NCBI GenBank assembly: GCA_021778875.1
Contig: JAJYBT010000151.1
Location: 1-6,563 of the forward strand
Source of the DNA: Acidobacteriota bacterium
GTDB taxonomy: Bacteria; Acidobacteriota; Terriglobia; Terriglobales; Acidobacteriaceae
Length of the DNA stretch: 6,563 nucleotides
Direction of reading: 5' to 3'
Shown here one piece after another: positions 1-5,631 of this stretch. Both the position numbers and the translations under genes were made by a program. Positions within the stretch are counted from its first letter, which is position 1. Each line of letters opens with the position of its first letter. The notes under the pieces are model-generated. The model worked only from the letters and a program-made list of their open reading frames with translations, was not told the origin of the DNA and searched no databases.

Positions 1-920
1 GCACTGCCCTTGAAGCGGGCGATTTCCTGAGTGGCACCAAGCTGGCATGCGGCGGCGACCTGCTCGGCGAGGGCGGCGGCGACGATGTAGACGGGGCCGG
101 GCTTGTCTGGCGAATCGCCCGTGGTGGCGAGCGCGACGTAGTCGAAGTCGGGATGGAAGGCGACGGCCATGGACGCGGGCAGGGTCCAGGGCGTGGTGGT
201 CCAGATGATGGTGTAGACCTCGCGGCCGGCGAGCGCGGGGGCAATCGCTTCGTGCGGCGAAGTAAGCCGGTAGCGCACGTAGACGGAGGGGCTGGTGTGC
301 ATTTCGTACTCGACCTCGGCCTCGGCGAGGGCGGTGCGGTCGTGGATGCACCAGTAGACGGGCTTGAGTCCGCGATAGACGAAGCCTTTCTCAAGGAAGC
401 CGTAGAAGGCTTCGAGGGTGCGGGCCTCGTAGTCGCGCGACATGGTTTTGTAGGGAGTGTCCCAGCGGCCGAAGCAGCCGATGCGCTGAAACTGCGAGGT
501 TTGCAGATCGACGTATTTCTGCGCGTAGGCGCGGCAGGCTGCAAGGACCTCTGGGACGGGCATTTCGAGCTTCTTGCGGCCGAGTTGCTCGTCCACTTTG
601 ATTTCGATGGGCAGGCCGTGACAGTCGTAGCCGGGCACGTAGGGCGCGTCGAAACCGGCCATGGTTCTGGACTTGACGACGAAGTCTTTGAGGCCCTTGT
701 TGAGGGCGTGGCCCAGGTGGATGGGGCCGTTCGCATAGGGCGGGCCGTCATGAAGAATGTAGGCGGGGCGGCCCTGGCCGGCTTTGCGCAACTCATCATA
801 GAGGCGCATCGAGGCCCAGCGGGCCAGACGAAGTGGTTCATTCTGCGGCAGATTGGCCTTCATGGCGAAGGCGGTTTGCGGCAAGGTCAAAGTCGCCTTC
901 AATTCCGGCGCTGCGGGCAT
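1..920 (-). CDS. ileS: Isoleucyl-tRNA synthetase, N-terminal part (runs off left edge)
   Basis: Class I aminoacyl-tRNA synthetase that charges tRNA-Ile with isoleucine in the cytoplasm. The frame is open on the minus strand to the window edge, so about 306 residues are seen of a family that is usually over 900. Numbering from the chosen start, the sequence shows the HIGH-type ATP-binding motif HLGH at about 68-71 within PYANGPIHLGHALNKGLKDF, then PGYDCHGLPIE at about 96-106. WTTTPWTLPA, characteristic of the CP1 editing domain, lies at about 240-249. The KMSKS loop and the C-terminal zinc region lie outside the window. I chose the ATG at 920 because GGGAG (930-926 on the minus strand) lies 5 bases upstream. 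An in-frame ATG at 953 would add 11 residues (MSNFAQNQGVT) but has no Shine-Dalgarno sequence. The long plus-strand open frame over this region is a shadow. Identity is secure; only the start is in doubt. Confidence 0.97.
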   Translation of the reverse strand, partial: MPAAPELKATLTLPQTAFAMKANLPQNEPLRLARWASMRLYDELRKAGQGRPAYILHDGPPYANGPIHLGHALNKGLKDFVVKSRTMAGFDAPYVPGYDCHGLPIEIKVDEQLGRKKLEMPVPEVLAACRAYAQKYVDLQTSQFQRIGCFGRWDTPYKTMSRDYEARTLEAFYGFLEKGFVYRGLKPVYWCIHDRTALAEAEVEYEMHTSPSVYVRYRLTSPHEAIAPALAGREVYTIIWTTTPWTLPASMAVAFHPDFDYVALATTGDSPDKPGPVYIVAAALAEQVAAACQLGATQEIARFKGS

Positions 921-925
921 CGTGA

Positions 926-930
926 CTCCC
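926..930 (-). promoter_or_regulatory. Shine-Dalgarno site deciding the ileS start
   Basis: Reads GGGAG on the minus strand, 5 bases before the ATG at 920. The alternative upstream ATG at 953 is preceded by an A/T/C-rich stretch with no purine-rich match, so this site favours the shorter protein. Confidence 0.6.
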
Positions 931-953
931 TGATTCTGTGCGAAGTTGCTCAT

Positions 954-1020
954 TGTTTAGTGTAAATGGCGGAGAAAGATTTTTCCGGTAACAAGTGGGG
1001 CAGTTCGTCGTCTATTATTT
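954..1020. promoter_or_regulatory. Divergent intergenic region between ileS and the TonB gene
   Basis: This short stretch must carry leftward and rightward promoters. Rightward, TATTAT at 1013-1018 matches the -10 consensus at 5 of 6 positions. GTAACA at 988-993 is a weak -35 candidate with a 19-base spacer. Leftward, TACACT (964-959 on the minus strand) is a 4-of-6 -10 match without a good -35. If either box is real, transcription would begin at or just past the first ATG of its gene, which favours the downstream starts discussed for both genes. These are eye-picked consensus matches only. Confidence 0.3.
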
Positions 1021-2205
1021 ATGGAAAGCCTTACTTCTGGAGGCTATGAGACTCCGGAGGGCCCAGACCAAAAGTCGGGGCGGGTACCCTTGCAGACAAG
1101 CGAGGGCAGTGTCGAGCATAATGAAGTGATGGGCCTGGAACCGGAAGATTCCCCTTCAGGGCAAGCAAAAACGGCAGGGCCAGCAGCGGACATGGCAAAC
1201 GACCTACTTATTCAGCCCGAAACGGAAACTGAAGCGCAGCCGGCCCGGCCGGAAGGGCATGAACTCGACGCGTTCCTGGGCAGGGCATTTGAAGAGAAGT
1301 CAATCTGGGCGGGCCTCTACGAGAACATTTACGACGTTTTCTTTCCGCCCAAGCTGCCCCCGCTGGAGCTGACGTCGAAGCCGATTGATGTGCCTGACAG
1401 GCTGGCGGTCAAGCCCAATCCCTGGGCGATTGGGATTTCGACCGCGGTGAACCTGACAATCCTGGCCATTTTGCTTTTCTTCGTGGGCAAGAAGATTATC
1501 GAGGCGGTGAAGCCGCCCTTGACGGCCACCAATATCGACGTGGGCTCGTTTGAACTGAAGGCGCCGCAGGGCCCGAAGGCGGGCGGCGGCGGGGGCGGCG
1601 GTTCGCACGACATTGTGAATCCGATCAAAGGCAAGCTGCCGAAGATCGAAGACAAGCCCATGACTCCGCCGCAGGTGCCTGTTCTCGACAAGCCGAAGAT
1701 TGCGATTGAGTCAGCGATCGCGGTGCAGAAGGACATAACACTGCCTGACAATCCAGCGTTGCCGAATATTGGCGTGACGAAGTCGCCGAATGTGTCGCTG
1801 GCCTCGAACGGCCAGGGCGGCGGGGCGGGCATGGGCACCGGTTACGGCGGCGGTCTGGGCTCGGGCACCGGCAACGGCTATGGTCCGGGCAGCGGCGGGA
1901 ATGCAGGCGGCGGTTTGTATCGGATTGGCGGCGGTGTTTCGGCACCCGTGCCGATCTTTCAGCCAGAGGCGGAGTTCAGCGACGAGGCTCGCCGGGCGAA
2001 GTATCAGGGCGTCTGCCTGATTTCGCTGATTGTGGACGCGCAGGGCAATCCGCAGAATCCGCGTGTGATTCGCGCGCTGGGCATGGGTCTGGATGAAAAG
2101 GCTCTGGAGGCGGTGCGGAAGTACAGGTTCAAGCCGGCGATGAAAGATGGCAAAACGCCAGTGCCGGTGATGATTTCCATCGAGGTGAACTTCAGGCTGT
2201 ATTGA
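1021..2205 (+). CDS. TonB-family energy transducer
   Basis: Predicted inner-membrane protein that, with ExbB/ExbD encoded elsewhere, would pass proton-motive energy to outer-membrane TonB-dependent receptors. In the 394-residue reading, 1-133 are hydrophilic and probably cytoplasmic. A single transmembrane helix lies at about 134-156 (core LTILAILLFF). Residues 157-262 are rich in Pro and Lys and include PKLPKIEDKPMTPPQVP-like segments, typical of a periplasm-spanning region. There is a poly-Gly tract at 188-194 and a Gly-rich linker at about 265-305. The TonB C-terminal domain occupies about 308-394, with GLDEKALEAVRKYRFKPA, DGKTPVPV and a final VNFRLY. Classical TonB has only a short N-terminal tail before its helix, so the roughly 130-residue cytoplasmic part is unusual, though I associate it with acidobacterial members. 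No good Shine-Dalgarno sequence precedes ATG 1021. In-frame ATGs at 1129 (residue 37) and 1192 (residue 58) are plausible starts, and residues 1-57 look disordered. The family call is firm; the start and the partner receptor are not. Confidence 0.9.
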   Translation: MESLTSGGYETPEGPDQKSGRVPLQTSEGSVEHNEVMGLEPEDSPSGQAKTAGPAADMANDLLIQPETETEAQPARPEGHELDAFLGRAFEEKSIWAGLYENIYDVFFPPKLPPLELTSKPIDVPDRLAVKPNPWAIGISTAVNLTILAILLFFVGKKIIEAVKPPLTATNIDVGSFELKAPQGPKAGGGGGGGSHDIVNPIKGKLPKIEDKPMTPPQVPVLDKPKIAIESAIAVQKDITLPDNPALPNIGVTKSPNVSLASNGQGGGAGMGTGYGGGLGSGTGNGYGPGSGGNAGGGLYRIGGGVSAPVPIFQPEAEFSDEARRAKYQGVCLISLIVDAQGNPQNPRVIRALGMGLDEKALEAVRKYRFKPAMKDGKTPVPVMISIEVNFRLY

Positions 2206-2226
2206 GTTTGAACGCAGGCAGGAAAC

Positions 2227-2265
2227 AAGGGCGAGGCGCATGGGCGCTTCGCCCTTTTCCGTTTT
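2227..2265 (+). terminator. Intrinsic terminator after the TonB gene
   Basis: The arms AAGGGCGAGGCGC (2227-2239) and GCGCTTCGCCCTT (2244-2256) pair over 13 positions with a single G:U wobble and a 4-base loop (ATGG). The tract TTTTCCGTTTT follows from 2255. It begins 22 bases after the TonB stop codon, so it should end that transcript and leaves the downstream glycosidase dependent on its own promoter. Confidence 0.85.
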
Positions 2266-2294
2266 GCGGTGGATATGAATCAATCGATTTATCT

Positions 2295-2308
2295 CCGCTG
2301 GTCAGCGG
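2295..2308. repeat. Perfect palindrome upstream of the glycosidase (possible operator)
   Basis: CCGCTG-GT-CAGCGG: two perfect 6-base half-sites around a 2-base centre, 46 bases before the GH3 start codon and inside the only segment that can hold its promoter. The 2-base centre suits a dimeric repressor site better than an RNA hairpin. A self-complementary ATCGAT also lies just upstream, at about 2283-2288. No regulator is encoded nearby, so the role is inferred. Confidence 0.3.
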
Positions 2309-2341
2309 CCATGCTGTGGTAATCTTCGCTGTTCGTTACAT

Positions 2342-2347
2342 GGGAGG
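2342..2347 (+). promoter_or_regulatory. Shine-Dalgarno site deciding the GH3 start
   Basis: GGGAGG lies 7 bases before ATG 2355. The ATGs at 2340 and 2349 are respectively upstream of this site and only one base beyond it, so neither could use it. Confidence 0.7.
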
Positions 2348-2354
2348 CATGGCG

Positions 2355-4562
2355 ATGCGGCTACGGCATGGAGCATGGATGGCATGGTTGGCTGGACTGG
2401 TGTTGGCGGCAGGTCTGGCGCGGGTGGCGAGCGCGCAGGCGGACTACCCCTTTCGCGATCCGAAGCTGAGCGACGACCAGCGTATTGCCGATTTGCTGAA
2501 TCGGCTGACGTTGGCGGAGAAGGTCGAGCTGATGTCGGATCATCCGAAGTTTCCGCGGCTGGGCCTTGTGTTCTCAGGCCAGGTGGAAGGGCTGCACGGA
2601 CTGGCGCTTGGCGGGCCTGCGGGCTGGGGCGGGCGCGGTCTGCTGGAAATGCCAACTACGACCTTTCCGCAGGAAAAAGGCCTGGGCGCGACGTGGAACC
2701 CTGAACTCGTGAAGAAGATCGCCGGCCTTGAAGGCTACGAGGCGCGGTATGACTACCAGAACCCGGTGATTGACCGGGGCGGGGTGGTGGTGCGCGCGCC
2801 GAATGCCGACCTGAGCCGCGATCCGCGCTGGGGGCGCACCGAGGAGTCGTATGGCGAGGACCCTTATCTTGTGGGAACGCTGACGGTGGCGTTTGCGCAG
2901 GGCCTGCAAGGTCCCGATCCGAAGCACTGGCAGGCCGCGTCGCTGATGAAGCATTTCCTGGCCAACGAGAATGAAAACGGACGGGCGCACAGCTCGTCGG
3001 ACTTTGATGAGCGGCTGTTTCGCGAGTACTACTCGGTGCCATTCAGGATGGGATTCGAGGAGGGCGGCTCGCGGGCGGTGATGGCGGCTTACAACTCGTG
3101 GAACGGGATTCCGATGATGATTCATCCGGTTCTGAAGGACGTGATGATCAAGGAGTGGGGCAACGATGGGTTGATCTGCACGGACGGCGGCGCGCTGGGA
3201 CTTCTGATCACGGCGCACAAAAGCTTTCCTGACAAGGAGCAGGGCTCGGCGGCAGCGGTGAAGGCGGGGATCAACCACTTTCTCGACACGTACAAGGACG
3301 ACCTGACAAAGGCGCTCAAGGATGGCCTTGTAACGGAAGCCGATATGGACGCCGCGCTGAAGAATCTGCTGCGTGTGTATCTGCGGCTTGGCGAGATGGA
3401 CCCGGCGGGCGTGGATCCCTACGCAAAGATTGGCAAAGAGACGACGGGCGAAGCGCCGCCGTGGGAGCGCGCGTCCAGCAGGGAACTGGCGCGGCTGGCG
3501 ACGGATGAGTCGATTGTGCTGCTGAAGAACGAGGGCAATGCACTGCCTCTGGATCGAACGAAGCTGAAGACGATTGCGCTGATTGGGCCGTGGACCGAAC
3601 AGGTGCTGCTCGACTGGTACAGCGGCACGCCGCCGTATGGGGTGAGCATTCTGGATGGAATCCGCGAGGCGACGGGCAAGGATGTGAAGGTGCTCTACGC
3701 GGATGGCTCGGACGAGGCCGCGGCCGCGGCGCTGGCGCGCAAGGCGGATGTGGCGATTGTGGTGGTGGGGAATCATCCCGAATGCAATGCGGGATGGGAC
3801 CAGTGCCCGACGCCGTCGAATGGCAAGGAGGACGTGGATCGCAAGACGATCGTGCTGGAGCAGGAATCGCTGGTGAAGGCTGTTTTTGCGGCGAATCCAA
3901 AGACAATTGAAGTGCTGAGGTCGAGTTTTCCCTATGCGATTGTGTGGAGCGAGGAGCACGTGCCGGCCATTGTGCACATGGTGCATAACAGCCAGGAGGA
4001 GGGCCACGGGCTGGCCGATGTGCTGTTTGGCGACTACTCGCCGGCGGGACGACTGACGCAGACGTGGCCGACGGGCGATGCGCAGTTGCTGCCCATGATG
4101 GACTACAACCTGCTGAACGGGCGCACGTATATGTACAGCAAAGACAAGCCGCTGTATTCGTTTGGCTATGGGCTGAGCTATACGACGTTTGCCTATGAGG
4201 GAGTGAAGCTGAGCGCACCGAGCATGAACGCAGATGCCAGCGTTGACGTGACGGTGAAGGTGAAGAACACGGGCAACCGCGCCAGCGACGAAGTGGTGCA
4301 GATGTACGTGCAGCATCTGGGGTCGGCTGTAACGCGGCCTCAACTGGAGTTGAAAGGATTCAAGCGCGTCCAAATCGAACCGGGCGCAGAGCAGGACGTG
4401 ACGATGACACTGAAGGCGCGCGATCTGGCCTACTGGGACGCGCCCAACCACGCATGGCGCGTGGAGAAGGAGCAGGTGCGCGTGATGGCCGGGGGATCGA
4501 GCGACAAGCTGCCGGTGCATGGCGATGTGCAGGTGTCAGATAGCAGGGAATTCAAGCCGTAG
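2355..4562 (+). CDS. Secreted glycoside hydrolase family 3 protein (beta-glucosidase/beta-xylosidase-like)
   Basis: Predicted exported retaining glycosidase of 735 residues that removes terminal beta-linked sugars from oligosaccharides in the periplasm or outside the cell. Residues 1-27 form a signal peptide: RLR, then a hydrophobic core, then cleavage after VASA, leaving QADYPF. The GH3 N-terminal barrel spans about 45-350. It carries SRDPRWGRTEESYGEDP (154-170), KHF (199-201) and GLICTDGGAL, whose Asp at about 277 aligns with the family nucleophile. The GH3 C-terminal domain (about 385-600) includes DESIVLLKNEGNALPL, QEEGHG (547-552) and FGDYSPAGRLTQTWP (558-572). YSFGYGLSYTTF and a fibronectin-III-like domain (about 615-725) finish it. 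Length and three-domain order are normal for the family. The nucleophile context is TDGG rather than the commoner SDW, and the acid/base residue is not obvious; E476 in GNHPEC is one candidate. An open frame extends upstream to a TTG at 2202, but it crosses the terminator and would bury the signal peptide. Family is firm; sugar specificity is not determinable here. Confidence 0.93.
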   Translation: MRLRHGAWMAWLAGLVLAAGLARVASAQADYPFRDPKLSDDQRIADLLNRLTLAEKVELMSDHPKFPRLGLVFSGQVEGLHGLALGGPAGWGGRGLLEMPTTTFPQEKGLGATWNPELVKKIAGLEGYEARYDYQNPVIDRGGVVVRAPNADLSRDPRWGRTEESYGEDPYLVGTLTVAFAQGLQGPDPKHWQAASLMKHFLANENENGRAHSSSDFDERLFREYYSVPFRMGFEEGGSRAVMAAYNSWNGIPMMIHPVLKDVMIKEWGNDGLICTDGGALGLLITAHKSFPDKEQGSAAAVKAGINHFLDTYKDDLTKALKDGLVTEADMDAALKNLLRVYLRLGEMDPAGVDPYAKIGKETTGEAPPWERASSRELARLATDESIVLLKNEGNALPLDRTKLKTIALIGPWTEQVLLDWYSGTPPYGVSILDGIREATGKDVKVLYADGSDEAAAAALARKADVAIVVVGNHPECNAGWDQCPTPSNGKEDVDRKTIVLEQESLVKAVFAANPKTIEVLRSSFPYAIVWSEEHVPAIVHMVHNSQEEGHGLADVLFGDYSPAGRLTQTWPTGDAQLLPMMDYNLLNGRTYMYSKDKPLYSFGYGLSYTTFAYEGVKLSAPSMNADASVDVTVKVKNTGNRASDEVVQMYVQHLGSAVTRPQLELKGFKRVQIEPGAEQDVTMTLKARDLAYWDAPNHAWRVEKEQVRVMAGGSSDKLPVHGDVQVSDSREFKP

Positions 4563-4846
4563 GGCGGGAGCTTTCCGGTTGCGATGAAGGGAACGAATGA
4601 TGAGGATGTCGTTCATGTTTACGTTCCTGGATTCGCTGGCAGCGGATGCCTTCTGCGCGCGGTCCACGGCAATGTCATGAGAAGCTCCCAGTGTTTTGAG
4701 CGGTCGGTGCCGATGCTGGTCTGATTGTCATGAGATGAACAATTCCGCCAGATATTGTGCGGATCGTAACTGACGAAGAGCTCCAATTGAATCCTCTGAG
4801 GCGCAATACGAATCGTGTATGAAGGGTGTCGCCGAGGAGAAAAAGC
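4563..4846. other. Intergenic region without a convincing gene
   Basis: No recognisable coding sequence, RNA gene or mobile-element remnant. It contains a weak hairpin just after the glycosidase (GAACGA 4591-4596 and TCGTTC 4609-4614). It also has a 10-base direct repeat TGTCATGAGA (4673-4682 and 4726-4735) with a palindromic TCATGA core, and an imperfect inverted repeat ATACGA-A-TCGTGTAT at 4806-4820 close to the next gene. A 27-residue open frame at 4597-4680 follows an AAGGGA and is considered separately. The promoter of the next gene is presumably here, but I see no consensus pair with acceptable spacing. The 60-base line at 4741-4800 is about 47% GC by hand count. Confidence 0.5.
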
Positions 4847-5041
4847 ATGAGTCAATCGCTAAGGTTCGTTGTTCGCGCGGGTGCTGTTCTACTCATCGTT
4901 CTTGGAACCATCTGGATTCTGCAGGGGATCAATGTGCTGCCGGGGAGCTTCATGACGGGGCACATTCAATGGGCTTATTACGGTGGAATTGCAGCCGTTC
5001 TTGGAGTGGCTCTTCTACTGGTCGCAAGGCGGAGCCGCTGA
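4847..5041 (+). CDS. Small two-helix membrane protein, function unknown
   Basis: A 64-residue hydrophobic protein starting MSQSLRFVVRAG. It has two predicted membrane helices, at about 8-27 (VVRAGAVLLIVLGTIWILQG) and about 41-60 (YYGGIAAVLGVALLLVARR). A loop INVLPGSFMTGHIQWA connects them and the C-terminus is basic (ARRSR). GIxWILQGINVLPGSFMTG resembles a motif I recall from widespread small uncharacterised bacterial membrane proteins; no biochemical role is known to me. The start at 4847 is chosen because GAGGAG (4834-4839) lies 7 bases upstream. A GTG at 4826 would add seven residues but would place that ribosome site inside the coding region. It lies on the same strand as the SRPBCC gene, 110 bases upstream of it, so co-transcription is possible but not shown. 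Confidence 0.75.
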   Translation: MSQSLRFVVRAGAVLLIVLGTIWILQGINVLPGSFMTGHIQWAYYGGIAAVLGVALLLVARRSR

Positions 5042-5071
5042 TCAATCGAAACCCCTGCGCTGCATTTTTGG

Positions 5072-5107
5072 CGCCTGAGGCTTGAGAGTTGCGTCGGCAC
5101 TCAGGCG
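5072..5107. repeat. 8-base inverted repeat between the small membrane gene and the SRPBCC gene
   Basis: CGCCTGAG (5072-5079) and CTCAGGCG (5100-5107) are perfect complements separated by 20 bases. No T-run follows, so this is not a classical terminator. It could be a weak attenuating hairpin, a regulator site ahead of the SRPBCC gene, or chance. Confidence 0.3.
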
Positions 5108-5151
5108 AGTATTTCCGGCAGTACTAATACGGGCACTGGTGCAAAGCGATT

Positions 5152-5631
5152 ATGAGCTTCAAGTTCCATACCCTTCGACAAGAACAGTGGATCTCGCGCC
5201 CCATCGAAGAGGTGTTTGCGTTTTTTGCAGACGCTCGCAACCTGGGAGACATCACGCCGCCCTGGCTGGATTTCAATATCGTCTCGATGAACTCCAACTC
5301 AATTTCGGAAGGTAGTGAGATTCGTTATCGTCTGCGATTGCATCGAATACCGATTCACTGGCGAACCGAGATCCGCAGGTGGAATCCTCCCCATCGTTTT
5401 GTAGACGTGCAGAGATCAGGACCGTATAGACTGTGGCACCATACGCACAGCTTTGAGGCGCACGGCGACCGGACACGAATGATCGATGTGGTTCGATATG
5501 TGCTTCCCTTCGGCGTCCTGGGACAGATCGCTCACGCTTTGAAGGTGCGCAGCGATGTGCGACGGATATTTGATTACCGGCGTCAGCGTATCGATGAGTT
5601 GTTTGGCATGCCGAGGGGTAGAGTGGCATGA
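5152..5631 (+). CDS. SRPBCC-fold (START/Bet v1-like) ligand-binding protein
   Basis: A 159-residue soluble protein of the polyketide-cyclase/START-like superfamily, probably cytoplasmic; members bind hydrophobic small molecules in a deep cavity. Supporting features are the N-terminal strand and helix QEQWISRPIEEVFAFFADARNL (10-31) with the usual PPW after it (36-38). An alternating beta pattern SEIRYRLRLHRIPIHWRTEI (55-74) follows, with WNPPHRFVDVQRSGPYRLWHHTHSFE (77-102). A long C-terminal amphipathic helix rich in Arg covers about 127-150. It most resembles the COG4276-type proteins that often sit beside, or are fused to, NAD(P)-dependent sugar-epimerase-like enzymes. The start has no clear Shine-Dalgarno sequence. 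It is preferred because the in-frame stop TAA at 5125-5127 leaves no alternative initiator upstream. It overlaps the next gene by four bases (ATGA). Ligand and pathway are unknown. Confidence 0.82.
   Translation: MSFKFHTLRQEQWISRPIEEVFAFFADARNLGDITPPWLDFNIVSMNSNSISEGSEIRYRLRLHRIPIHWRTEIRRWNPPHRFVDVQRSGPYRLWHHTHSFEAHGDRTRMIDVVRYVLPFGVLGQIAHALKVRSDVRRIFDYRRQRIDELFGMPRGRVA

Noticed and set aside
153..965. Plus-strand open frame of 270 codons
   Set aside because: It lies antisense to ileS, is Gly/Val/Ala-rich without a recognisable domain, and the opposite strand encodes unmistakable synthetase motifs.
1561..1930. GGC-rich repeats in the TonB gene as a possible DNA repeat array
   Set aside because: They encode the poly-Gly tract and Gly-rich linker in frame and are explained by the protein.
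2202..2354. N-terminal extension of the GH3 frame to a TTG at 2202
   Set aside because: It overlaps the TonB stop codon, runs through a strong terminator, has no ribosome site and would place about 50 residues before an obvious signal peptide.
2574..4520. Minus-strand open frame of 648 codons opposite the glycosidase
   Set aside because: Its Arg/His-rich composition is typical of the antisense of GC-rich coding DNA; the plus strand is a complete GH3 protein.
4673..4735. 10-base direct repeat TGTCATGAGA
   Set aside because: Only two copies 53 bases apart, with no target-site duplication, element ends or arrayed pattern; chance or a weak operator cannot be separated.
4619..4855. Minus-strand open frame of 78 codons in the gap after the glycosidase
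   Set aside because: It has no recognisable domain or hydrophobic pattern, it would start inside the small membrane gene and cover that gene's ribosome site, and the surrounding sequence shows no sign of coding constraint.
5082..5315. Plus-strand 77-codon open frame overlapping the SRPBCC start
   Set aside because: A different frame of the SRPBCC gene with no domain; the SRPBCC reading is well supported.
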